Source: a virus. From it: DNA of 45,657 nucleotides. This document shows, piece by piece, positions 39,726-45,657 of the stretch (its first letter is position 1; each line of letters starts with the position of its first letter). The notes beneath the pieces were generated by a model. The model saw only the letters and a list, made by a program, of their open reading frames with translations, did no database searches and was not told the origin of the DNA. The stretch spans positions 1 to 45,657 of IMG/VR virus record IMGVR_UViG_3300025781_000843; one strand, written 5' to 3'. The translations under genes were made by a program, and so were the position numbers.

Positions 39726-41367
39726 AACTCACTCGCCAAGTTCCGGGTGTATACATTTGTTCTACGTATAAGCTCCATTCACCGTTTGCCCAAGTATAAA
39801 TTTTACCACTAAACAAGTTTGTAACAAATTGTGTGGTATTGATGCTGTTATTAGCAGAAAATACAACTATCCAGCCGGAACCTGTGAATTCGATTACGTC
39901 GTTTATTTCTGCAGATACGTTACCCCAGATTGAGCTTGATTCACTAGGTTTATTTAATAACAAGTATCTCTGTCCTAATGCTGATGCAGGTAATCCTTGA
40001 TTTGGTCCCTTAGCTTGTGGGTCAATGATAGCATTAATAGGTGATAAAGTCATGGAAGGTAAACTTTGTGTATCTATTTTCCAAACGACCCTATTTTGAT
40101 CTATTGGATGTTGACTAAGCCACCCAACAAGATCTTTTGAATTATCTTCGATATCGGATGATTTTATTATTCTCAGTTGGCTCGCATTAGTACCATATAC
40201 CGAGTAATCATTAAACTTACCGTACGGCTCAAATAATCTCCACCATGCTAAATTACCGCCCGGATATGTAGTAGATTCTAGACCAAGTCCTGCTAGTGGC
40301 GTTCCGGCCCCATCTACAAATATGTTATCTCCTCCGGAATTATTAACAAATCTGAGAGAATTGCTATTATACAATTGAATACTATAAGAAGTGTTTGCTA
40401 GTAATGTATGCATATTATCGACAAACGTTGATAAATTGCTAGTTGTAACATTTATGTTGATATTGTTATATAAGAATGTAGTACCAGGAACAAGTGTTGG
40501 ATTAACTGTAGTACTAGTTACAGTTGGTAAACTATCAAGATCTCGCTGATCTCCACTTCTGCTTAATAATCTGATATCATATGTAGAATTTCCGGTGTAA
40601 TCTAAACTAACACTAAAATCACCAAAAGTTGTTATGCTTCTAGAAAGGAACTCATACTCGTTCCATTCCCAGTCATTTTCATCTTTAGTTCCTTCTATAA
40701 TATTGGCTACGATTTCATCTATTATATTTTGTCTTTTAACTTTAGCAGGAGGATTAATCCAAATTGGAACTTTGAACATCAATGTTAATACATCTATCGG
40801 ATTATCAGTTCCTACAGGAATGCTTCTACTAGTCCATGTAATACTATCTTGCATTTCTATATATGATAAGAACGTCCAATCTAACGGATTTGTACTGGTT
40901 TGAAAGTCAATGGATGGATTATATAACATAAAGATTTGTTCTATCAACTGTTCTTTCTGGTCAGTGTTACTAGTCCAAATGTCTACTTGCATTGTGAGAG
41001 TATATGGGATAGGCATATAACGTTCTACGGTATAACGATTACCAATATCTGATGTATATGCTTGATTTTCACTATCATATAGTCGTTCATTTACTTGAAC
41101 TTTTTCAACTAATGTCGGGTCTTGTCGACGGTCAGATGACATAGAAATTCCATTCACTATACAAGATATAAATGGAGTGGTTAGTAAAGTATTCTGACTA
41201 TTACCTTGTACTACAGACTGTGCTATACGGGACGGATCACCATATCTGCATGGTACACGCTGTAATGTTGGACTTGCACCAGTTCCTACATTAACATAAA
41301 AGTTACTGAAAGCTCTAATAAATTGTAATCTGTATTGTCTTAATTGACTAGCATAAAAATAATTCAT
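39721..41367 (-). CDS. 15: tail sheath stabiliser / tail terminator (T4 gp15-like)
   Basis: A 548-residue protein. The N-terminal part (FYASQLRQYRLQFIRAFSNF, then YTVERYMPIPYTLTMQVDIW followed by TSNTDQKEQLIEQIFMLYNP) is the characteristic block of the marine T4-like protein usually annotated as the gp15 proximal tail-sheath stabiliser. It caps the tail and holds the sheath. The C-terminal half (residues about 230-548) is longer than in the usual homologues and has beta-rich, Trp-containing segments. It follows the gp14-like gene on the same strand, with a GIY-YIG gene inserted between them. A late promoter at 41388-41395 drives it. Assigned from motif recognition and gene order; gp3 is the alternative. 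Confidence 0.75.
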   Translation of the reverse strand: MNYFYASQLRQYRLQFIRAFSNFYVNVGTGASPTLQRVPCRYGDPSRIAQSVVQGNSQNTLLTTPFISCIVNGISMSSDRRQDPTLVEKVQVNERLYDSENQAYTSDIGNRYTVERYMPIPYTLTMQVDIWTSNTDQKEQLIEQIFMLYNPSIDFQTSTNPLDWTFLSYIEMQDSITWTSRSIPVGTDNPIDVLTLMFKVPIWINPPAKVKRQNIIDEIVANIIEGTKDENDWEWNEYEFLSRSITTFGDFSVSLDYTGNSTYDIRLLSRSGDQRDLDSLPTVTSTTVNPTLVPGTTFLYNNININVTTSNLSTFVDNMHTLLANTSYSIQLYNSNSLRFVNNSGGDNIFVDGAGTPLAGLGLESTTYPGGNLAWWRLFEPYGKFNDYSVYGTNASQLRIIKSSDIEDNSKDLVGWLSQHPIDQNRVVWKIDTQSLPSMTLSPINAIIDPQAKGPNQGLPASALGQRYLLLNKPSESSSIWGNVSAEINDVIEFTGSGWIVVFSANNSINTTQFVTNLFSGKIYTWANGEWSLYVEQMYTPGTWRVSL

Positions 41368-41386
41368 GATGTTTGCTCTTGTTTCA

Positions 41387-41407
41387 ATATTTATAGCCTA
41401 TAAATAT
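41387..41407. promoter_or_regulatory. bidirectional late promoter palindrome
   Basis: ATATTTATA (41387-41395), GCC, TATAAATAT (41399-41407): 9-bp perfect arms. TATAAATA reads rightward at 41399-41406, for the GIY-YIG gene, and leftward at 41388-41395, for the gp15-like gene. Rightward transcription should begin at the ATG at 41412 itself; leftward near 41382. Confidence 0.82.
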
Positions 41408-41411
41408 CATC

Positions 41412-41747
41412 ATGAGCACAAGTTACATTTATGTTATCGGAACAGATGAACCACCGTTTAAAGTTGGCATCAGTAAAAACCCAAAGTCGCGTCTAAAAAG
41501 TTTACAAACAGGCTTCCCCCATAAACTTAAAATACACGTTATGAAGCCAACTGAGGCTGTTAAAACAAAAATGCTAGAAACTATAATACATCGTAATATT
41601 GATCGCTATAAGACACACGGTGAATGGTTTAATTTGGATTTAGAAACGATTTTACTAGAAATAGACTATGCTCTTATACGGTATGAGGACGACCCAATGT
41701 TAAATTTTCTAGCAAAAGATCAAGTGTTGTTTACTAGATTTAGATAA
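41412..41747 (+). CDS. GIY-YIG nuclease-domain protein (T5orf172/MUG113 type)
   Basis: A 111-residue protein: SYIYVIGTDEPPFKVGISKN followed by PKSRLKSLQTGFPHKL is the short GIY-YIG variant of the T5orf172/Mug113 group, with YIYVIG replacing GIY-YIG and KVGIS as the second motif; R27 and E56 (LETIIHR) are plausible catalytic residues. It probably is a free-standing homing-type endonuclease. It interrupts the leftward gp14-gp15 pair in opposite orientation. No ribosome site is visible; the late promoter ends 5 nt before the ATG, which predicts a leaderless mRNA. The stop overlaps the end of the gp14-like gene by 8 nt. Confidence 0.8.
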   Translation: MSTSYIYVIGTDEPPFKVGISKNPKSRLKSLQTGFPHKLKIHVMKPTEAVKTKMLETIIHRNIDRYKTHGEWFNLDLETILLEIDYALIRYEDDPMLNFLAKDQVLFTRFR

Positions 41748-42846
41748 TATCTGGATCAATTTTTGGTTTTATTGCTTTACGTAGATTTTGTTGCTCACCG
41801 ATGGTTGTTTTATCATCAAGTGTTGTAATATTGGTATTGTTGATAAATGTTTCAAGCACACGATTAGCAGGTGACCAACTTGCTCTATAATTGATTTCAG
41901 TTCTCACCCACTTGTTTGCTTCTCTTTTAAACAATAGATTTGGACTGTAGTCTGTTCTTAAGAACCAATCCCCTATTTCTGGATTGATAGGAAAAGTAAT
42001 ACCATTTGCAACTGGCTTGCTTTGATTTGGAGGAATACCATCACCTGCCCAAATGGTTACAGGTTTATCTAAGTCCCCTTGTAGTACATAATAGTGTGCG
42101 CCCTGTAAGTTTCTAAACGGAACTTCTGCTTCTGCTTCTGTTAATATAGCATCATTGAGTGCAATTTCAGCATTATAAGTGCTTAGTATATCAGTCAATG
42201 ATAGATTAGTGCCACTTCCGTCTGGATTTGGTATAGGATCGCCACTGGCGTCAGTAGCAGGCTTGCTGAGGATATCTTTAAACTCTTGTGCATCTGTAAG
42301 AGGTGAACATTTGACACGCCACATATGGGGCCACCAAGTTGGACTATATCCTTCTGCTGGACGAGTACCCTCATCTACTACATAAAATTTACTGATAGCA
42401 TAAGGTAATCCGGTGACTTGATCATCGCGTTGGTGTAGCAATTCTATAACATCGCCGCTGTTGATACGTCTACCTAATGCTTCTACCATTTGATTCAAAT
42501 GAAATGTGATAAAGATAGTATCGTTAGATAAAAATAAACCAAATTGTCTTAGATCAAATTCAGTGTCACTTACTTGATAATGACCTTTAAGGCTATAAAC
42601 ATCGAGGTCATATTTACGATCCCTGATTTCCATATTAAGCGGATCCTGAATAGTAAGATCAGTAGTACCGTCTACACCTACATTTACGCCGCCTGCTATA
42701 ACATTACCAGCATTTGCAGGACCCAAGTACATGTGAATCCAAAACTCAGTACCACCTACACGATACTGCTCTCCAACAATTCTATCGATGAGTTTGTAAT
42801 CGTTAGTCTTAACATTGGGACCCTTCCAAAGTGTTAACGGTGGCAT
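41740..42846 (-). CDS. 14: neck protein (T4 gp14-like)
   Basis: A 368-residue protein. The N-terminal NDYKLIDRIVGEQYRVGGTE followed by FWIHMYLGP, the middle RDRKYDLDVYSLKGHYQV and DTEFDLRQFGLFLSNDTIFI, and RRINSGDVIELLHQRDD match a conserved structural protein of large T4-like phages identified as the gp14 neck/head-completion component. Gp14 with gp13 seals the filled head and joins it to the tail. The gene lies before the gp15-like gene on the same strand, and the gp13-like gene is nearby on the other strand, which supports the name. GGAG stands upstream of the ATG, and a late promoter lies at 42871-42878. Confidence 0.72.
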   Translation of the reverse strand: MPPLTLWKGPNVKTNDYKLIDRIVGEQYRVGGTEFWIHMYLGPANAGNVIAGGVNVGVDGTTDLTIQDPLNMEIRDRKYDLDVYSLKGHYQVSDTEFDLRQFGLFLSNDTIFITFHLNQMVEALGRRINSGDVIELLHQRDDQVTGLPYAISKFYVVDEGTRPAEGYSPTWWPHMWRVKCSPLTDAQEFKDILSKPATDASGDPIPNPDGSGTNLSLTDILSTYNAEIALNDAILTEAEAEVPFRNLQGAHYYVLQGDLDKPVTIWAGDGIPPNQSKPVANGITFPINPEIGDWFLRTDYSPNLLFKREANKWVRTEINYRASWSPANRVLETFINNTNITTLDDKTTIGEQQNLRKAIKPKIDPDII

Positions 42847-42870
42847 ACTAAGTTACTCCATAATTTGTAT

Positions 42871-42878
42871 TATTTATA
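42871..42878 (-). promoter_or_regulatory. T4-type late promoter for the gp14-like gene
   Basis: Perfect TATAAATA on the minus strand; transcript start near 42865, giving a 19-nt leader with GGAG. It stands 13 nt from a host-type promoter that reads the other way (42892-42919). Confidence 0.85.
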
Positions 42879-42891
42879 GATAAAATTTTGG

Positions 42892-42919
42892 TTGACAACG
42901 AGTATAGGTATGCTACTAT
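42892..42919 (+). promoter_or_regulatory. sigma70-type extended -10 promoter for the 102-aa gene
   Basis: TTGACA (42892-42897), 16-nt spacer ending in TGC, TACTAT (42914-42919). The flank ATTTTGG before the -35 is the same as at the promoter at 674-701. The ATG is about 32 nt downstream with a GGAG site. Confidence 0.75.
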
Positions 42920-42951
42920 GCATATGTTAGCTGTTTGACATGGAGAATTGC

Positions 42952-43260
42952 ATGATCAATGACATACATGATGTTAATACAGTTGTATACAATCAACGAC
43001 GTTTACAATCACTGAGCAAAGCTACTAGAATTGACTTTTATGCTAACGCTATTGCCGATAACAATGCACGTAGCTTGTTTGTAAACGGTAATCGTCCAAA
43101 TGTAAACGACGTTCCGAAAGAAAATTTTGAAGAGCTTGTTAGCTATGATAGCGTAAACACCCAAGCATACCCTGTATTAGTATACCTAAACGGTACACAA
43201 ATGGTTGGATGGTATGACATTGAAAACATGTACGGCTACATTACAAAACACCACAAGTAA
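42952..43260 (+). CDS. conserved hypothetical protein, probable early gene, 102 aa
   Basis: 102 residues from the ATG at 42952, chosen over an in-frame ATG at 42940 because GGAG stands 5 nt before the former and inside the latter's reading. The sequence is polar, Asn- and Tyr-rich, with no signal peptide or membrane segment. The central part has a small alpha/beta look (NARSLFVNGNRPNVNDVPKE; QAYPVLVYLNGTQMVGWYD). No catalytic residues stand out. It has a strong host-type promoter, so it is probably expressed early. I do not recognise the family. The next gene begins 76 nt later behind a second such promoter. Confidence 0.7.
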   Translation: MINDIHDVNTVVYNQRRLQSLSKATRIDFYANAIADNNARSLFVNGNRPNVNDVPKENFEELVSYDSVNTQAYPVLVYLNGTQMVGWYDIENMYGYITKHHK

Positions 43261-43272
43261 ACATATGTAAAC

Positions 43273-43310
43273 ATAGCGGAAACGGTTGACAAAACTGCCG
43301 TTTCCGCTAT
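43273..43310 (+). promoter_or_regulatory. perfect 13-bp inverted repeat around a -35 element
   Basis: ATAGCGGAAACGG (43273-43285) pairs perfectly with CCGTTTCCGCTAT (43298-43310). The 12-nt centre TTGACAAAACTG starts with the -35 hexamer. The right arm shares 3 bases with the -10. No T tract follows, so it does not look like an ordinary intrinsic terminator. An operator for a regulator, or a hairpin on read-through RNA, is likelier. Confidence 0.75.
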
Positions 43311-43313
43311 ACT
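43286..43313 (+). promoter_or_regulatory. sigma70-type promoter for the 353-aa gene
   Basis: TTGACA (43286-43291), 16-nt spacer, TATACT (43308-43313). The -35 sits in the loop of the inverted repeat 43273-43310. The leader carries AAAGGAG before the ATG at 43337. Confidence 0.75.
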
Positions 43314-43336
43314 CATATGTATAAAGGAGACTGTTC

Positions 43337-44398
43337 ATGGCTACTGTATTGGCTAAATCTACTAAAGATTACGGAGTTGATTTCTCCGAAATTTCAGCAT
43401 CCAACGAACGTCATATTCGCAATTGGCAGTGGGGCATGGATACTGCTAGACTTGATATTGATAATGCTACACTAAAACGTGAGTTTCTAGTTTGGGCAGA
43501 AGTTAATGAACTTGAAGGTGTTGAACACTTTGCAGCTCTTCCAGAACATCGATTTTTAACCATTGGGCGTATGGCATGGTTAATGAATAACGGTGCTGAG
43601 ATTCCAGAAAACAGTGCTGCTTTTCTATACAAGCAAATCGAACAGCTAAAAACTCTAGCACCAGAAGCGGTCGAAGCCAAAGAAGATGACGGAAACATAC
43701 CGCTAACAAATGATGCTCGCAAGATCATACAGTATGTAAACTTGTACAGCTATATTGATGCTGTTGTTGTTAAACATGTCGACGAGTTAGATCAAATTGA
43801 AGAGTTAGTACACACCCGCATCAAAGACTTTGCACCACCAATGGCTCAGTTGCGCAAATTGTTTGCACACTACAAAGAGAACCTGGATGATGCACTAAAC
43901 GAGCGCGAAAATGAGTTAGTATTGGCTACTATTGAACCATTAGCTACAGTTGTTAATGTACTAGCTGCTTGTACTGGTAATGCCAAAGCCATTGCTGCTG
44001 TAAAGAAGAAAGTTGGTAATCGAGCTGCAAAAGCTGCTAGCAAAGCGTCTGTTAAGATTGTAGATGCAGATACTAATATTGTTGGATTAAGTCCAGTATT
44101 GCTGGTTGGTAATAATGCAGCCCTTGTGTATAATACCAAAAATCGCAAAGCCATGCTGTATGTAGCCAAAGATGGTGAGACGTTAAGTGTTAAAGGCACC
44201 TACATCACTGGATATGATGAGCAAGCAAGTTTTGGTAAAACACTACGTAAACCAAAAGAGCAGTTTACTAAGATACTTGCCGGTGTTGTCAATGTTAAGA
44301 GACTTACACAAGTACTCGGCGATTATATAGCCGGTAAGCGACACGACTTAAACGGTAAGTTGAATAAAGAAACACTGATTATCAAAGTGTTCAAGTAA
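43337..44398 (+). CDS. conserved early-type phage protein of unknown function, 353 aa
   Basis: A soluble 353-residue protein with the strongest ribosome site in the window (AAAGGAG) and a near-consensus host-type promoter, which suggests high early expression. The N-terminal half is helical and acidic; a central Ala/Lys-rich segment (AKAIAAVKKKVGNRAAKAAS, about residues 213-232) looks like a flexible basic linker that could touch nucleic acid. The C-terminal 115 residues are a compact domain (ALVYNTKNRKAMLYVAKDGE, TYITGYDEQASFGKTLRKP) that resembles conserved hypothetical proteins of marine T4-like phages. No enzyme motif is visible. Function unknown. Confidence 0.78.
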   Translation: MATVLAKSTKDYGVDFSEISASNERHIRNWQWGMDTARLDIDNATLKREFLVWAEVNELEGVEHFAALPEHRFLTIGRMAWLMNNGAEIPENSAAFLYKQIEQLKTLAPEAVEAKEDDGNIPLTNDARKIIQYVNLYSYIDAVVVKHVDELDQIEELVHTRIKDFAPPMAQLRKLFAHYKENLDDALNERENELVLATIEPLATVVNVLAACTGNAKAIAAVKKKVGNRAAKAASKASVKIVDADTNIVGLSPVLLVGNNAALVYNTKNRKAMLYVAKDGETLSVKGTYITGYDEQASFGKTLRKPKEQFTKILAGVVNVKRLTQVLGDYIAGKRHDLNGKLNKETLIIKVFK

Positions 44399-44409
44399 AC
44401 CCATCAAGT

Positions 44410-44443
44410 CATTGGTAAATACTAAAAAAGGTATTTGCCAATG
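44410..44443 (+). promoter_or_regulatory. hairpin covering the gp13 start codon, with a late promoter-like element in its left arm
   Basis: CATTGGTAAATAC (44410-44422) pairs with GTATTTGCCAATG (44431-44443), 13 bp with one T-G wobble. The loop TAAAAAAG (44423-44430) leads into the AAGG ribosome site and the right arm ends with the ATG. GGTAAATA (44414-44421) resembles the late element; a transcript starting near 44427 would lack the left arm. Confidence 0.68.
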
Positions 44444-45190
44444 ACACCGTTACGACAGAAAATAATAGATGAAGTCCGCCTGATGATGGGCGGCGGTATG
44501 GTTGATATCGAACTAGATCCAGAACATTATCAAAATGCTCTGAACTTATCATTTGATAGATACAGACAGCGTAGTGGTGCTAGTAGTGAAGAAGCTTATA
44601 TGTTTCTTAATCTAATATATGAGCAAACTGATTATACTCTGCCAGACGAAGTTGTTAGTGTTAGACAGATATTCCGTAGAGGTCTTGGTGAGACCACAGG
44701 TGGTACACAGTTAGATCCATTCTCATTAGCATACACTAACTTGTATCTATTACAAGCAGGTGCAGGTGGCGGATATACCGCAGGATTGCTGACTTTTGAG
44801 TTGTTTTATCAATACCTTAAGCAAGCTGGTCGTATGTTTGGTCGTGATATTAATTATACGTTTGATCCAGTAACACATAAACTCAGTATCATACGCAAGC
44901 CAACCGGCGACGAAGCTATACTATTATGGGTGTACAAGTATAAATCAGATGATCATATACTATCAGATCCATTTTCTCGTCCTTGGATAAGAGATTACAC
45001 ATTAGCATGGTGTAAAATGCAGCTTGGTGAGGCCTATAGTAAATTTAATACCGTAATCGGTCCACAAGGTGGAACAACCCTCAAGGGTGACGCTCTTAAG
45101 AACGAAGCTAAAGAGATTATGGATCGATTAGAGAAAGAAATAGACCTTTATATTGATTCGGCGATGCCACTTGGAATTATTATTGGTTGA
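44441..45190 (+). CDS. 13: neck protein (T4 gp13-like)
   Basis: 249 residues from the ATG at 44441; an upstream TTG is unlikely. The N-terminal block TPLRQKIIDEVRLMMGGGMV followed by DIELDPEHYQNALNLSFDRY, the middle TLPDEVVSVRQIFRRG, AYTNLYLL, ELFYQYLKQAGRMFGRDINY and the end PWIRDYTLAWCKMQLGEAYS, then GPQGGTTLKGDALKNEA, match the gp13-like neck protein of marine T4-like phages. It closes the packaged head and, with gp14, forms the neck. Translation is probably regulated by the hairpin at 44410-44443, which holds its ribosome site and start codon. It lies on the opposite strand to gp14 and gp15, unlike T4, where 13, 14 and 15 form one run. Confidence 0.82.
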   Translation: MTPLRQKIIDEVRLMMGGGMVDIELDPEHYQNALNLSFDRYRQRSGASSEEAYMFLNLIYEQTDYTLPDEVVSVRQIFRRGLGETTGGTQLDPFSLAYTNLYLLQAGAGGGYTAGLLTFELFYQYLKQAGRMFGRDINYTFDPVTHKLSIIRKPTGDEAILLWVYKYKSDDHILSDPFSRPWIRDYTLAWCKMQLGEAYSKFNTVIGPQGGTTLKGDALKNEAKEIMDRLEKEIDLYIDSAMPLGIIIG

Positions 45191-45199
45191 TTTTATAAT
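45171..45199 (+). promoter_or_regulatory. sigma70-type promoter of the second endonuclease gene
   Basis: TTGGAA (45171-45176), 17-nt spacer, perfect TATAAT (45194-45199), inside the end of the gp13-like gene. The ATG at 45206 starts 6 nt later, the same layout as at 10648-10683. Confidence 0.55.
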
Positions 45200-45205
45200 A
45201 TAGAC

Positions 45206-45657
45206 ATGTTAAGTCATAAATTAGTAGATTTTTGTGTAGAACTGTCAAAAAAGGAAAGATTACATTGGACAAATCTTCTTAAAAGCCAGTTTGCCAATGA
45301 AATAGAGGAAATTAAATCTAATATTGGTGCAAACAGCCCGAGACAGCTCATTTATCACATAATTAATAATTTGTATGAAATACCCACATGCAAATGTGGA
45401 AACCGTGTAAAATGGGACAAAACTAGACTGCGTTATTCATCTTATTGTTCTATAAAATGTGCAGCAATATATACGCAATCTCAAAGAATCGCTACAAATT
45501 TAAATAAATATGGTTGTGAGAATTATGCGCAAAGTGAGGAATTTATAAAAAAATCTAAAAGTACTTTTATAAAAAAATATGGAGTAGACAATCCCAGTAA
45601 ATCAGTAGAAATTCAATTAAAAAAATTAGATACCAATAGAAAAAAATACGGTGTTGA
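45206..45657 (+). CDS. N-terminal part of a second EDxHD-type endonuclease (3' end outside window)
   Basis: Open from the ATG at 45206 to the window edge, 150 residues visible. The zinc motif C62-x-C64, 16 residues, C81-xxx-C85 has exactly the spacing of the endonuclease at 10683. It is followed by NKYGCENYAQSEEFIKKS, KKYGVDNPSKS and KKYGV, the KYGxxN units that precede the nuclease core in the first protein. The nuclease core itself is not in the window. It is probably a second homing-type endonuclease, inserted just after the gp13-like gene. No ribosome site; the promoter TATAAT ends 6 nt before the ATG. Confidence 0.72.
   Translation, partial: MLSHKLVDFCVELSKKERLHWTNLLKSQFANEIEEIKSNIGANSPRQLIYHIINNLYEIPTCKCGNRVKWDKTRLRYSSYCSIKCAAIYTQSQRIATNLNKYGCENYAQSEEFIKKSKSTFIKKYGVDNPSKSVEIQLKKLDTNRKKYGV

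Noticed and set aside
39280-39726. 148-residue open frame opposite the CCA-enzyme homologue
   Set aside because: The opposite strand encodes recognisable nucleotidyltransferase motifs over the same bases; this frame is a shadow with no start signals.
1-45657. tRNA genes, CRISPR arrays, insertion sequences and an integrase
   Set aside because: No cloverleaf, spaced direct repeats, transposase or integrase was found. The CCA-enzyme homologue is not accompanied by a tRNA gene here.

Overview
This window is part of a large, AT-rich genome of a tailed, contractile (T4-like) bacteriophage. Evidence: a recognisable T4-type head-assembly block (portal gp20, prohead protease gp21, scaffold gp22, major capsid gp23), neck/tail-terminator genes resembling gp13, gp14 and gp15, and repeated copies of the T4 late-promoter element TATAAATA placed just upstream of these genes. 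The gene complement resembles marine T4-like phages. No photosynthesis genes are present. The porins, the beta-oxidation genes and NagZ look proteobacterial, so the host is most likely an aquatic Gram-negative proteobacterium (inference).

Layout. 1-10.6 kb: end of an unknown P/K-rich protein, two very small leftward membrane-protein genes, then the rightward head block (portal, small protein, 1043-aa fiber, acidic core protein, protease, scaffold, capsid) ending in a strong terminator. 10.7-12.2 kb: free-standing EDxHD (Vsr-like) endonuclease. 12.3-16.7 kb: a rightward operon of thiolase (FadA-like), bifunctional FadB-like enzyme and NagZ-like glycosidase. 16.6-19.4 kb: two tandem leftward OprB-type carbohydrate porins with signal peptides. 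19.5-21.4 kb: two rightward late genes of probable virion proteins. 21.4-38.9 kb: an almost entirely leftward, tightly overlapping surface-sugar cluster: glycosyltransferases, two FkbM methyltransferases (one of them rightward), GDP-mannose 4,6-dehydratase, an RmlB-like dehydratase, an E1-type [2Fe-2S]/PMP 3-dehydrase, a ThDP enzyme, an HpcH aldolase, an FMN 2-hydroxyacid dehydrogenase, a HAD phosphatase, a cupin and a DJ-1/PfpI protein. 39.0-45.7 kb: short CCA-adding-enzyme homologue, gp15- and gp14-like proteins split by a GIY-YIG gene, two early-type conserved genes, gp13-like neck protein, and the start of a second EDxHD-type endonuclease.

How it may work together. Structural genes carry late promoters. 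Several accessory and regulatory genes carry host-type TTGACA/extended -10 promoters and would be early. The fadA/fadB/nagZ plus porin block could let the infected cell take in sugars and turn fatty acids and wall amino sugars into acetyl-CoA and hexosamine; the sugar cluster could build an unusual deoxy or branched glycan on the virion or host surface. Both are inferences.

Regulatory features stand out. Late or early promoter elements are embedded in hairpins (19469-19496, 43273-43310, 44410-44443), a bidirectional late promoter is a near-perfect palindrome (41387-41407), and six genes that lack a Shine-Dalgarno sequence start only 4-8 nt after a -10-type element, which predicts leaderless mRNAs. 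No tRNA, rRNA, CRISPR array or insertion sequence was seen.
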